Source: Burkholderia sp. Ac-20365 (GTDB lineage Bacteria; Pseudomonadota; Gammaproteobacteria; Burkholderiales; Burkholderiaceae). From it: DNA of 64,000 nucleotides. Shown here in pieces: positions 25,965 to 35,500 of the stretch (positions are counted from its first letter, which is position 1; every line of letters starts with the position of its first letter). The position numbers and the translations under genes are program-made. The stretch spans positions 186,001-250,000 of the forward strand of contig NZ_JAAGPI010000006.1 in the NCBI RefSeq assembly GCF_017104715.1. The letters are read 5' to 3'. The notes beneath the pieces are model-generated. The model made no database searches. It was not told where the DNA came from and saw only the letters and a list, made by a program, of their open reading frames with translations.

Positions 25965-25980
25965 TTGATGCGTGCATCAA
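25965..25980. promoter_or_regulatory. MarR-type operator palindrome upstream of the efflux operon
   Basis: TTGATGCGTGCATCAA has perfect 7-bp arms around GT. It lies 45 bp before the ATG of the outer-membrane factor gene and 37 bp after the MarR stop. The size and symmetry fit a MarR dimer site. Confidence 0.7.
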
Positions 25981-26025
25981 CGAACACTAGCATGTGCATA
26001 TACACTTTTTAACGGATGCGAAAGC

Positions 26026-27573
26026 ATGATCACGCAAATGAACACGACGAGACTGGAAAACGTGCCGCAGAAAGGGCGAGCCGTGTCGTTCGTCAGCAAA
26101 CCGGCTGCGCTGCTCGCAGCGGCAGTCGCGGCCTTCAGTCTGGCGGGATGCGTCAACTACGCCGGTATCAGGAGCGACAAGCACATCGAGGCACCTGCGA
26201 CCTATGAAACGAAGCAGAGCCTGCCCGACGAAGGCGGGAAATGGCCCGCGCTCGACTGGGCGCAGCAGTTCGGCGACCCGCAATTGCCGAAGCTGATCGA
26301 CGAAGCGCTGCAAGGCAACCCGACTATCGATCAGGCGCGTGCGCGCATCGAGAAAGCGACGTCGTACGTGGGCAGCGCGAAATCCCTGCTGTATCCCAGC
26401 GTGAGCGGCAGCTATTCGTGGACCCGCGAACACTACTCGGCCAACGCGATCGTGCCGCCGCCTTACGCAGGCTCGACGCAGAGCGAGAACAACCTGCTCG
26501 TCAGCGCGTCATGGGATCTCGATCTGTGGGGCAAGAATCGCGAGCGGCTGCGTAAGGCCGTTTCGCAGGAAAAGGTCGCCGAGGCAGAGGCCGAGGAAGT
26601 TCGCATCACGTTGGCTGCATCGGTGGCGAGCACGTACAACCATCTCGCGCTCCTCTACGCATTGCGCGATGTCGAGAGCCGCGAAGTGCGCAATCGCGAA
26701 GACATCGGGCGGATCACGGATGGCCGCGTGAGCGCAGGTCTCGACACCAACGTGGAAAAGCAGACTGCGAGTGGCGAAACGTCCACCAGCCGCGCGAGTG
26801 TCAGCGATCTCGACGGACAGATCACCACGGTGCGCTACCAGTTGGGCGCGCTGCTGGGCAAGGGCCCGGACCGTGGGCTCGCAATTGCCAATCCTTCGTT
26901 CGGCACAGGCCCGGCCGTTGCGTTGCCCGATAACCTGCCTGCCGATCTCATCTCGCGCCGGCCCGACATCGTGGCGGCCTACTGGCAAGTCGATGCCGCG
27001 ATGCACGACGTAAAGGTCGCGAAGGCCGAGTTCTATCCCGATGTGAATCTGTCGCTGTCGGCGGGTCTGGACGCATTCGGATGGGGACGTTTCCTCACGG
27101 CGTCGAGCCGCCAGATTCAGGCGGGCCCGGCCATCCATCTGCCGATCTTCGACGCCGGCGCGCTGCGCTCGCAACTGAAAGACCGCTACGCCGACTTCGA
27201 TTACGACGTGGCGACCTACAACCACACGTTGATCAACGCGCTGTCGGACGTGGCGACACAGGTTTCGCAGATCCAGTCGACCGATCGTCAACTGGTCGAC
27301 TCCCAACAGGCGCTCGACGCACAGACGAAGGCATATCAACTGGCGCTGGTTCGCTACAAATCCGGACTGACCCAGCAGTTGCAGGTGTTGAACGCCGACG
27401 ACAACCGCCTCGCCGCCGAAAAGTCCGTCATCAACCTGCAGATGGGGCGCCGCGATCAGCAGATCGGTCTCATCAAGGCGATGGGCGGCGGCTTCGATGC
27501 GACGCAAGCCGGCCTCGCGTCGAACACCGATACGCCGATTCCGACGCCTTCGAACGTCAAGACCAACGACTAA
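26026..27573 (+). CDS. Outer membrane efflux lipoprotein (OprM/NodT family)
   Basis: 515 residues. A long signal peptide ends in the lipobox SLAGC (Cys42), giving a lipid anchor. Two outer-membrane-factor repeats follow, including the family motifs NLPADLISRRPDIVAAYWQVDAA and AEFYPDVNLSLSAGL. It forms the trimeric channel of a tripartite pump. The membrane-fusion (64 bp downstream) and MFS genes follow in order. An alternative start four codons later is equally possible. Confidence 0.93.
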   Translation: MITQMNTTRLENVPQKGRAVSFVSKPAALLAAAVAAFSLAGCVNYAGIRSDKHIEAPATYETKQSLPDEGGKWPALDWAQQFGDPQLPKLIDEALQGNPTIDQARARIEKATSYVGSAKSLLYPSVSGSYSWTREHYSANAIVPPPYAGSTQSENNLLVSASWDLDLWGKNRERLRKAVSQEKVAEAEAEEVRITLAASVASTYNHLALLYALRDVESREVRNREDIGRITDGRVSAGLDTNVEKQTASGETSTSRASVSDLDGQITTVRYQLGALLGKGPDRGLAIANPSFGTGPAVALPDNLPADLISRRPDIVAAYWQVDAAMHDVKVAKAEFYPDVNLSLSAGLDAFGWGRFLTASSRQIQAGPAIHLPIFDAGALRSQLKDRYADFDYDVATYNHTLINALSDVATQVSQIQSTDRQLVDSQQALDAQTKAYQLALVRYKSGLTQQLQVLNADDNRLAAEKSVINLQMGRRDQQIGLIKAMGGGFDATQAGLASNTDTPIPTPSNVKTND

Positions 27574-27637
27574 CCCATTCGAGCCGCCGCCATCGAACGA
27601 TGCGTGGCGTCGACCAAGCCTTGCTGGAGTTCAAATC

Positions 27638-28801
27638 ATGAATGCACCTCAATCCCAACCGGTCAACGAACCGCCGAAAAAAGCCGGAAAGCGCAAGCTG
27701 CTGCTCGCGCTGCTGGCGGCGACACTGGCGGCGTCGGGCGCCGCGTATGGCGCGTACTACTACACCGTCGCGCGTTTTCACGTCGAAACGGACGACGCGT
27801 ATGTGAACGGCAACGTCGTGCAGATCACGCCGCAGATTGGCGGAACCGTGATTGCCGTCGATGCCGACAACACGCAGATCGTGAATGAGGGTGAGCCGGT
27901 CGTACGGATCGATCCCGCTGACGCACGCATCGCCCTGCAACAGGCCGAAGCGAATCTCGGCCAGACGGTGCGCCGCGTGCATGGCCTCTATGTCAACGAC
28001 GACAAATACCGCGCGGATATCGCCGAGCGGCAATCGGATCTGTCGAAGGCACAGGACGATCTGCGCCGCCGTCTTTCCACGGGCATGACGGGCGCGGTGT
28101 CGGAAGAAGAAATCTCGCATGCACGCGACGCCGTCAAGTCCGCACAGGCCGCGCTCGACGCCGCGAAACAGCAGCTCGGCGCCAACCGCGCGCTGACGGC
28201 CAATACGTCGATCGAGGACCACCCCGACGTGCAGGCCAGCGCCGCTCATGTGCGCGACGCCTACCTCGCCTATGCACGCACGACCTTGCCCGCGCCCGTC
28301 ACGGGCTATGTCGCGCAGCGCAGCGTGCAGGTCGGTCAGCGCGTCGCAACGGGAACGCCGCTGATGTCGGTGGTGCCGCTCAATCAGGTGTGGGTCGATG
28401 CGAACTTCAAGGAGTGGCAGCTTCGGCACATTCGCGTGGGCCAGCCCGTCGAACTGACCGCCGATGTCTATGGTTCGTCGGTCACCTATCACGGCAAGGT
28501 CGTGGGCCTCACGCCGGGAACAGGGTCGGCGCTCGCGCTGTTGCCTGCGCAGAACGCGACGGGCAACTGGATCAAGGTCGTGCAACGGCTGCCCGTGCGC
28601 ATCGAAATCCCGCTCGAAGAACTGCAAAAGAACCCGCTGCGCGTGGGCCTTTCGATGAACGTCAACGTCGACGTGAAGGATACGAGCGCAGCAACGCTTA
28701 CGGCCGTCGATCCCCATTCGAGCTACAAGACCGACGTATTCGCGAAGTACGGCGACGAGGCGAACGCCGCGATCGCACACATCATCGCCGCGAACGAATG
28801 A
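27638..28801 (+). CDS. emrA: Membrane fusion protein (EmrA/HlyD family)
   Basis: 387 residues. There is one N-terminal transmembrane helix (LLLALLAATLAASGAAYGAYY), then the EmrA-type start of the periplasmic part (FHVETDDAYVNGNVVQITPQIGG), a helical hairpin (residues 100-205), and the barrel PAPVTGYVAQRSVQVGQRVATGTPLMSVVPLNQVWVDANFKE. It couples the inner-membrane MFS pump to the outer-membrane channel. The family is certain; the gene name is by analogy to the EmrAB pair. Confidence 0.92.
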   Translation: MNAPQSQPVNEPPKKAGKRKLLLALLAATLAASGAAYGAYYYTVARFHVETDDAYVNGNVVQITPQIGGTVIAVDADNTQIVNEGEPVVRIDPADARIALQQAEANLGQTVRRVHGLYVNDDKYRADIAERQSDLSKAQDDLRRRLSTGMTGAVSEEEISHARDAVKSAQAALDAAKQQLGANRALTANTSIEDHPDVQASAAHVRDAYLAYARTTLPAPVTGYVAQRSVQVGQRVATGTPLMSVVPLNQVWVDANFKEWQLRHIRVGQPVELTADVYGSSVTYHGKVVGLTPGTGSALALLPAQNATGNWIKVVQRLPVRIEIPLEELQKNPLRVGLSMNVNVDVKDTSAATLTAVDPHSSYKTDVFAKYGDEANAAIAHIIAANE

Positions 28802-28847
28802 TGCGCTTGCGCGCCCCTTTCTCCGTATTCACGAAGGCTGGATCACC

Positions 28848-30404
28848 ATGACCACCCCCCAACTAACTCATCCGCCGCTGACGGGAGCGAAGCTTGCCTT
28901 AGGCTCGTTCGTCGTCGGTCTGGCCGGATTCATGACCGTGCTCGATTCGTCGATCGCGAACGTTGCGATTCCAACTATCTCAGGCAATCTCGGCGTTTCC
29001 GTCGATGAAGGCACCTGGGTCATTACCGTGTTTGCCGCGGCGAACTCGGTGGCGATACCGCTGACCGGCTGGCTCACGCAACGCCTTGGACAGGTCCGGC
29101 TTTTCGTCGGCTCGATCCTGCTGTTCGTGATCGCGTCGTGGCTGTGCGGCATCGCGCCTTCCTTGCCCGTGCTGCTTGCCGCCCGGATATTGCAAGGCGC
29201 CGTGGCCGGCCCGCTCATTCCGATGTCGCAGGCCTTGTTGCTGAGTTCGTGGCCGAAGAGCAAGTCATCATTGGCGCTGTCGCTGTTCTCGATGATCGTC
29301 GTGACAGGGCCGATCGTCGGTCCCGCGCTCGGCGGATGGGTCACCGACAGCTATAGCTGGTCGTGGATTTTCTACATCAACATTCCTGTGGGATTGTTCG
29401 CGGCGGGCATGGTGTGGATGCTCTACCGGCATCGCGATACGCCGTCGAAGAAGATACCCGTGGATATAGTGGGCCTGTTGCTGCTGATCGTGTGGGTCGC
29501 GGCGTTGCAGGTGATGCTGGATAAAGGCAAGGATCTCGACTGGTTCTCGTCGACGACGATCGTCGTTCTCACCATTGTCGCTGCGGTCGGGCTCGCACTC
29601 TTTATCGTGTGGGAACTGACGGACAAGAATCCGATTGTCGACCTGACGCTGTTCAAGCAGCGCAATTTTCTGGGTGGAACGGTTTCCATTGCGGTCGCGT
29701 ATGCGATCTTCTTCGGGACACTCGTATTGCTGCCGCAGTGGATGCAGGAGTACCTCGGCTACCGGGCCGTCGATGCAGGGCTCGCAACGGCACCGCTTGG
29801 TATTTTCGCGGTGATCGGCGCGCCGATCATGGGCAAGATCCTGCCGCGTTCCGACGCACGCATTATCGGTACGTTTGCGTTTATCGGCTTTGCGATCGTG
29901 TACTACATGCGCTCGTTCTTCTACACGGACCTCAGCGAAGGCTACATCATTCTGCCGACGCTGCTGCAAGGCATTCCGATGGCGCTGTTCTTTGCGCCGC
30001 TGACGGTGATCATCCTGTCGGGACAGCCGCCCGAAAAGGTGCCTGCGGCAGCGGGTCTGTCTACCTTTGGACGGATGTTCTTCGGCGGGATCGGCACATC
30101 GATTGCGAATGTGATCTGGAATAACCGCACGATCTTTCATCATGAAATCCTGACGCAGCAGTCGGGCCCGACCAACCCGATCTTCAACCAGCAACTCGAT
30201 GCGTATCACTCGCTGCTCGGTCTCGGCAAGCAGGCATCGTATGCGCTGTTCGACCACACGGTGCAAACGCAGGCGGCCATGATGGGATTGAACGATGTGT
30301 TCTATGGCGCGGCGATTGTCATGATCATCATCATTCCGCTGATCTGGATCACGAAGCCCGGCAAGGCTGGCGGTTCGAGCGACGCGGCGGCCGGGGCGCA
30401 CTGA
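28848..30404 (+). CDS. emrB: DHA2-family (EmrB/QacA) drug:H+ antiporter
   Basis: 518 residues, 14 membrane helices. Helix 1 VVGLAGFMTVLDSSIANVAIPTISG contains motif D1 with its essential Asp. Motif A appears as WLTQRLGQVRLF, and motif C as GPIVGPALGGWVTDSYSW. It extrudes drugs or aromatic acids with EmrA and the outer-membrane lipoprotein. The operon order is marR, outer-membrane factor, emrA, emrB. A strong terminator follows at 30414. Confidence 0.93.
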   Translation: MTTPQLTHPPLTGAKLALGSFVVGLAGFMTVLDSSIANVAIPTISGNLGVSVDEGTWVITVFAAANSVAIPLTGWLTQRLGQVRLFVGSILLFVIASWLCGIAPSLPVLLAARILQGAVAGPLIPMSQALLLSSWPKSKSSLALSLFSMIVVTGPIVGPALGGWVTDSYSWSWIFYINIPVGLFAAGMVWMLYRHRDTPSKKIPVDIVGLLLLIVWVAALQVMLDKGKDLDWFSSTTIVVLTIVAAVGLALFIVWELTDKNPIVDLTLFKQRNFLGGTVSIAVAYAIFFGTLVLLPQWMQEYLGYRAVDAGLATAPLGIFAVIGAPIMGKILPRSDARIIGTFAFIGFAIVYYMRSFFYTDLSEGYIILPTLLQGIPMALFFAPLTVIILSGQPPEKVPAAAGLSTFGRMFFGGIGTSIANVIWNNRTIFHHEILTQQSGPTNPIFNQQLDAYHSLLGLGKQASYALFDHTVQTQAAMMGLNDVFYGAAIVMIIIIPLIWITKPGKAGGSSDAAAGAH

Positions 30405-30413
30405 AGCGGGAAG

Positions 30414-30456
30414 CGGCACGCGCGTCGAACAGACGCCGCGTGCCGGGTCCGTTTTC
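30414..30456 (+). terminator. Intrinsic terminator after emrB
   Basis: CGGCACGCG (30414-30422) pairs perfectly with CGCGTGCCG (30437-30445). The hairpin is followed by GGTCCGTTTTCC. It begins 10 bp after the emrB stop and abuts the convergent LysR gene. Confidence 0.7.
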
Positions 30457-30457
30457 C

Positions 30458-31393
30458 TTACATACTCGCAGTGCCCGACGCGGTCATCGCGTTTTTCAAC
30501 TTCTGCATGAACGCCGTCGCTGCCCGGTTGACAGGTTTGTCGCTTCGTGTGACGGCGACGAGCGGACCGAGATGAAGCGGCAAGTTACACAGTACCGGCT
30601 TCAGTCCATATAACGCGCGCAGTTCTTCCGCGATGCATTGCGACACAAGAACGAGTGTGTCGCTTTTGCTCGCGAGGCGGAAAGTCAGCGGAGACACTTG
30701 CGACGACATGACGTCGGCTCCCGAACGCAGGCCCATGTCACGCACTGCGAACTCGAGCTGTTGACGGATGATATTCGGTTGTTCGGGCAACACCCAGGGG
30801 AAGCCCAACAGGTCTTCGAGCGTCACGGGGCCCTGGGTGAGCGGATGCCCTTCACGTGCGACAAAATGCGGATGATCTTCGCGCAGCAAAGCCTGCGCAT
30901 ACTGGTCGCTTCCGTAACCGCTCGCAAGGCGACCGATCACGATATCGACGAGATCCTGATCGAGCAGTTCAAGCAAGGTCTCCATCGATTCTTCACGCAC
31001 GCTCAAACGAATTTTCGGCGATGCGGCGCGAAAGTCGGCGATGCAGTCGGCAAGTGCTTCCCACCAGTTGAGCGGAAAGAATATCCCGAGGGACAGCGTT
31101 CCGATATCGCCGCTGCGCAAGGCGTCGAGTTCTGCTTCGGCCCGTTGCACGTCGCTCGCGATCAGATAGCCGTGACGCACGAGCGCCTCGCCATAGACCG
31201 TCGGCCGCATGCCCGATGGCGTGCGTTCGAACAGTTGCGCTTCTGCGATGGCCTCCACTTCTGCCAGCGCCTTCGATATCGCGGACTGGCCCACGGCCAG
31301 TGCCTCCGCTGCCTTTTGCAAACTCCCGCATCGCGCGATTTCGAGGACCACCGAAATGTGGCGGAGTTTTAGACGCTGCTGCATTGAAGTCAT
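30458..31393 (-). CDS. LysR-family transcriptional regulator (GbpR/CbbR-like)
   Basis: 311 residues from ATG 31393 (MTSMQQRLKLRHISVVL). The frame continues upstream to 31576 with non-family sequence, so the start is a judgement and no strong RBS settles it. The HTH is CGSLQKAAEALAVGQSAISKALAEVE. The GEALVRHGYLIASDVQRAEAELDAL segment is shared with galactose-binding-protein regulators. It is divergent from the carboxylesterase/porin pair, 222 bp away, and probably controls it. Confidence 0.88.
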   Translation of the reverse strand: MTSMQQRLKLRHISVVLEIARCGSLQKAAEALAVGQSAISKALAEVEAIAEAQLFERTPSGMRPTVYGEALVRHGYLIASDVQRAEAELDALRSGDIGTLSLGIFFPLNWWEALADCIADFRAASPKIRLSVREESMETLLELLDQDLVDIVIGRLASGYGSDQYAQALLREDHPHFVAREGHPLTQGPVTLEDLLGFPWVLPEQPNIIRQQLEFAVRDMGLRSGADVMSSQVSPLTFRLASKSDTLVLVSQCIAEELRALYGLKPVLCNLPLHLGPLVAVTRSDKPVNRAATAFMQKLKNAMTASGTASM

Positions 31394-31615
31394 GGTGTCG
31401 GGGGCATGAATTTTCTTCAAGGGTGAAGTCGAATCTTTCCGTTTTATTTCCATTCCGCGTACGCGATTATCGCTTCCGATGCAGGACACCATACGTGGCC
31501 GGATAGGCATTGAATATCCGGAGAAACGGGGAGAGCGACGGGATATCGCGCTGCAAGGCGATGCGCAATGCGACATCCCCTTACTTATTTCTGAAAGTCA
31601 AAGTGAGTCAACCTG

Positions 31616-33079
31616 ATGGACGAAACGACAAAAGCGCATTGCGCCCAGGGCGCCCTCAAAGGCAGTCTGAATGACGGTATCCACACATTCTTCGATATTC
31701 CCTATGCTGCCAATGCAGGCCGGTTCCTTCCGGCGATCGCGTCGCCCACATGGGATGGTGAGCGGGATTGCACGCGGGCAGGACCTGTTTTTCCGCAACT
31801 GGCGAGCCGGCTCGACTTCGTCATGGGGCCGACCTGCAGAGGCGTCGAATTATCGGAAGATGCGTTTCGCCTGAATGTCTTTACGCCTTCACTCACCGGA
31901 AATCTTCCCGTCATTTTCTGGATTCATGGCGGTGGATTCCTGACGGGCGGCGGTTCGCTCCCATGCTATTTCGGTGACGAACTCGCAAGGAGCAGGCAGG
32001 CCATTGTCGTGACCGTGAACTATCGGCTCGGTCTGCTTGGCAACCTGTATATGAAAGGCGTCTCTGCGGGAAACCTCGCCGTTCGCGATCTGGAACTGGC
32101 TCTGCAATGGGTCAAATCGAACATTGCGAACTTCGGCGGTGATCCGGATGCGATCGTCGTCGCAGGACAATCAGCGGGTGCCTGGTTCACTCAACTGCTA
32201 GCCGCGATGGAGTCGACGAACTCGCTCTTCAAGGCCGGCATCATGATGAGTTATCCGGGGCTGCCGCCACTCATGCCAGAGACCGCGCAGACGTTGGCCG
32301 AGCAGTTCTGCAGGATCGCCGGTATCGAACCGTCGGGCGAAGCGTTGCGGACCATGCCTGTCGAACGCATTCTGGCGTTGCAGACTGAAATGTTGCGTGA
32401 GCAAAGCGTCTACGCGGAGGTTCCCGTCCTGTTCCGCCCGGTCAGCGACGACGTCGTGCCAGCCAATCCGGGTGAGCAGGCGGCGCGCAACTTCGCGGGC
32501 AAGCCGCTGATGATCGGCTGGACGCGTGAGGAAGCGGGGAGTTTCTTCGCGAGCAATCCGTCGCTTGTCAGTGCAACGTACCAGCAGGCGCTGAAGAAGT
32601 ACACCGACGAATTTGGCGAGCAGGGCAAGCAACGCTACGAGCGGGCGGTGAAGCGCCGCATCGATGGCCGGCCGTACACGGCGCTCGTCGATCTGGGTTC
32701 TGACAAGCTGATCAGGCTGCCATCGACCGGATTCGCGGCGACGCTGCAATCGTCCGGCAGCAACGTGTTTGCCTATCAGTTCGACTATCCATCGCCTCAG
32801 GATGCGGTTGGCGCGTGTCACTGCTTCGAGCTGCCTTTCCTGTTCGGCAACTTCGAAAACTGGGTCGAGGCGCCGATGCTGGCCGGGCTCGACATGTCAG
32901 CTGCCCGTGCCCTGTCGACACGCATTCAGGAATATGTTCTCAACTTTGTCGAGTCGGGCAATCCAAATGGAAACGATCTGCCGCAATGGCCGGTCTACGA
33001 CGGCACGCAAAAGCCGACGATGCATTTCGCGGATCTGATTCACGTCGTTACAAACAACGTGAATACCGCGGAGCACTGA
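31616..33079 (+). CDS. Carboxylesterase type B family hydrolase
   Basis: 487 residues. The oxyanion-hole motif is IHGGGFLTGG (103-112). The nucleophile is S186 in GGDPDAIVVAGQSAGAW. The acid is in GWTREEAGSFF, and the His is in ACHCFELPFLFGN. All are in the expected order for the cholinesterase/pnb-esterase family. No signal peptide is seen, so it is probably cytoplasmic. It precedes a porin by 117 bp and is divergent from a LysR gene, suggesting uptake and hydrolysis of an ester. Confidence 0.92.
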   Translation: MDETTKAHCAQGALKGSLNDGIHTFFDIPYAANAGRFLPAIASPTWDGERDCTRAGPVFPQLASRLDFVMGPTCRGVELSEDAFRLNVFTPSLTGNLPVIFWIHGGGFLTGGGSLPCYFGDELARSRQAIVVTVNYRLGLLGNLYMKGVSAGNLAVRDLELALQWVKSNIANFGGDPDAIVVAGQSAGAWFTQLLAAMESTNSLFKAGIMMSYPGLPPLMPETAQTLAEQFCRIAGIEPSGEALRTMPVERILALQTEMLREQSVYAEVPVLFRPVSDDVVPANPGEQAARNFAGKPLMIGWTREEAGSFFASNPSLVSATYQQALKKYTDEFGEQGKQRYERAVKRRIDGRPYTALVDLGSDKLIRLPSTGFAATLQSSGSNVFAYQFDYPSPQDAVGACHCFELPFLFGNFENWVEAPMLAGLDMSAARALSTRIQEYVLNFVESGNPNGNDLPQWPVYDGTQKPTMHFADLIHVVTNNVNTAEH

Positions 33080-33196
33080 GAAATACAGAGGCCACAGAAA
33101 ATCAAACTCGGGTATCGCGTTCCAACGGCTCATTCGAAATAGAACAACAAACGGTTGGCGACGCGGATACCACGAGAAACCGGAGACAGGTTCGTC

Positions 33197-34288
33197 ATGA
33201 AGATGAGATGGAGCGCGGCGCTTCTGGCCGCTGCGACGGGGCTCGCCCACGGCCAGAGCACCGTCACGCTGTATGGGATCGTCGATACGGGTCTATCGTA
33301 TTACAACCATGCGACTGCCAAAGGCGGGTCGACGATCGGAATGGCTTCACTGACGGGACGATTGCCATCCCGCTGGGGCCTCAGAGGTTCCGAAGATATT
33401 GGCAATGGTTTCAAGACCTTTTTCGTACTGGAGAATGGATTTCAACCCAGCAACGGCATGTTGAACTACGGCGGCCGTCTCTTCGGTATTCAGGCGAATG
33501 TGGGCATCAGCAGCGACTATGGTGCGATCACGCTCGGCCGGCAATTGGGCATGACGATGTACGCGCTGATGAACGCGGATGTCATTGGCCCGTCGATTCA
33601 CTCGCTAAGCGTTTTCGATTCCTATTTGCCGAACGCACGCAGCGACAATGCGATCGGCTACATGGGCAAATTCCACGGATTCACGATTGGCGGCACCTAC
33701 AGTTTTGGGCGTGATGCCGCGGGACCGGCGGGTCCGGGCGCAACCAACTGTCCGGGGCAGGTGCCGGGCAATATGCTTGCGTGCCGGCAATACACCGCGC
33801 TGCTCGCTTACGACGGCGCGAGCTTCGGTTTCGCAGCGTCATACGACGTGCTTCGCGGCGGCACAGGTGCAACGGCGCCATTGAACAGCAGTGCCTATAC
33901 CGATACGCACAACGTCGTCGACGGTTACGTCGTGTTCGGCTCCGCGAAAATAGGCTTCGGCTGGATCAGAAACAATCTCGCGACGGCGACCCATCTGCAG
34001 ACGGATATTTTCTTTGCGGGCGCGACGTACTATGCGACGCCGGCGCTATTCTTCGACGCGCAAGGTGTGCGCTATCTTCAGCGCAGCGCGGACAGCAAGA
34101 AGGATGCGAACTCCACCTTGCTGGTCGGTCGGGCCAACTACCTGTTTTCGAAGCGCACCATGGTGTACACCTCAGTCGGGTATATGTTCAACAGTGCGCA
34201 GGCTGCGAACGCGGTTGCGGCCGGCGGATCCGTTGGTGTTGGCATGAATCAGCTCGGTGTCATGGTCGGCCTGCAACAGAAATTCTGA
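33197..34288 (+). CDS. Gram-negative porin (Burkholderia OmpC-like)
   Basis: 363 residues from ATG 33197. A signal peptide ends at LAHG, and mature QSTVTLYGIVDTGLSYYNH is the classic betaproteobacterial porin opening. SRWGLRGSEDIGNGFKTFFVLENGF and FGIQANVGISSDYGAITLGRQ follow. The last residue is Phe (LQQKF), required for outer-membrane assembly. It is expected to be a trimeric 16-strand general or solute-specific pore. It is likely cotranscribed with the esterase. Confidence 0.94.
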   Translation: MKMRWSAALLAAATGLAHGQSTVTLYGIVDTGLSYYNHATAKGGSTIGMASLTGRLPSRWGLRGSEDIGNGFKTFFVLENGFQPSNGMLNYGGRLFGIQANVGISSDYGAITLGRQLGMTMYALMNADVIGPSIHSLSVFDSYLPNARSDNAIGYMGKFHGFTIGGTYSFGRDAAGPAGPGATNCPGQVPGNMLACRQYTALLAYDGASFGFAASYDVLRGGTGATAPLNSSAYTDTHNVVDGYVVFGSAKIGFGWIRNNLATATHLQTDIFFAGATYYATPALFFDAQGVRYLQRSADSKKDANSTLLVGRANYLFSKRTMVYTSVGYMFNSAQAANAVAAGGSVGVGMNQLGVMVGLQQKF

Positions 34289-34297
34289 CCCGCTTCG

Positions 34298-34333
34298 GGT
34301 GCACGCTCCAGCGTGCACCGCACGGGCATTTTT
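34298..34333 (+). terminator. Intrinsic terminator after the first porin gene
   Basis: GGTGCACGC (34298-34306) and GCGTGCACC (34311-34319) form a perfect stem with loop TCCA. GCATTTTTG follows 8 bp later. It begins 10 bp after the porin stop. Confidence 0.7.
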
Positions 34334-34450
34334 GTTCACCTGCGCATCGGTAACGCTTGATGTAGTCTTACGGGAATCGACATCAATCCCCATTCTCGCG
34401 CCCGCTAGCCGTTATCCGGCGAGCGGCTATTCAGCAGGTCATTCATAAAA

Positions 34451-35464
34451 ATGCCGGTTATATCGGAGCAAGGTTACCGCGATATCCAGGCCGCGCTCAG
34501 CGACATGGATGGCGCGCGCGACTGGATGGCTTCCATATGCGGCCCTCATGGCCTGCGCGTCACCCGTCCCGAACGGCTGAAGTTTCATCAGTCCGGCACC
34601 GTGCTGCGCTCGATGTCCACCACAGTCGGCTATGTCGAATACGGAACGGATGTGACCGTCGCCGTCAACGGCGACAGCCCGCTGAACTGCTATAGCGTGA
34701 GTTTGCCCGTGATCGGCCAGCAGGAACTGGCGGCACAAGGAAAGCTGTGGGTGTCGGACCAGGACCGCGGGTTGATCGTCAGCCCGCAGGAATCGCAAGA
34801 TCTCGACATAGCAGGGAACTGTCGGAAGATTCATCTCGCGATCCCCCGTTCTGCGTTGCAACAGGTATTGCAGGCCATGCTGCAACGGCCCGTCGACGCA
34901 CCCATCGTATTTCAGCCGGACATGGACGCCGTGACGGGCGACCAGGCCGCGTGGTGGCGAATGGTCAAGTTTCTGATAAGTGAAATGGAGCGGGCAGGGC
35001 CGCAGTTGGCGCAGTTCTATCTGTCGAGTGAATTTGAACTGACGCTGCTCAAAGGCCTGCTGCTTTCACAGCCGCACAACTACTCGGAACAGTTGGCCAG
35101 CAAGTCGGCACCGACGCCGCCGCATTATCTGACGAGAGCCCGTCAATTCATTCACGACAATGCACGTGAACCGCTCACGCTCGAAGACATCGAGCGCGCT
35201 GCGGGTGTGTCGCGATTCAAGCTGTTCGAGGGATTCAAGCAGCACTTCGGCTGCGCGCCGATGGGCTACGTCCGAAAGTATCGGCTCGAATGCGTGCGGC
35301 GTGAGATTCTCGAAGACGGCTCAGTGCGCAATATCTCATCGGCTGCGATGAGTTGGGGCATATCGCATCTGGGACGCTTTTCGACGGAGTACAAGGCGCT
35401 GTTCGGCGAGTCGCCGTCCGATACCTTGAAGCGCGCCGCAAGCAAGCCTGCGGGCAAGCGCTAG
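34451..35464 (+). CDS. antR: AraC/XylS-family activator, probable AntR
   Basis: 337 residues. An N-terminal AraC-binding-like sensor domain (1-215) is followed by the double HTH: RQFIHDNAREPLTLEDIERAAGVSRFKLFEGFKQHFGC and AMSWGISHLGRFSTEYKALFGESP. The closest family known to me is that of the anthranilate and benzoate dioxygenase activators (AntR, BenR, XylS). It is convergent with antC, and the antABC promoter carries a candidate direct repeat. The assignment as the anthranilate-responsive activator rests on this context. Confidence 0.85.
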   Translation: MPVISEQGYRDIQAALSDMDGARDWMASICGPHGLRVTRPERLKFHQSGTVLRSMSTTVGYVEYGTDVTVAVNGDSPLNCYSVSLPVIGQQELAAQGKLWVSDQDRGLIVSPQESQDLDIAGNCRKIHLAIPRSALQQVLQAMLQRPVDAPIVFQPDMDAVTGDQAAWWRMVKFLISEMERAGPQLAQFYLSSEFELTLLKGLLLSQPHNYSEQLASKSAPTPPHYLTRARQFIHDNAREPLTLEDIERAAGVSRFKLFEGFKQHFGCAPMGYVRKYRLECVRREILEDGSVRNISSAAMSWGISHLGRFSTEYKALFGESPSDTLKRAASKPAGKR

Positions 35465-35466
35465 AC

Positions 35467-35495
35467 TGCATGGCGTGCCGGTACGCAGCCATGCA
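35467..35495. terminator. Hairpin between antR and antC, possible bidirectional terminator
   Basis: TGCATGGC (35467-35474) and GCCATGCA (35488-35495) are perfect 8-bp arms. The hairpin fills most of the 36 bp between the convergent stop codons. T-runs are weak on both sides. Confidence 0.5.
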
Positions 35496-35500
35496 AGCGT

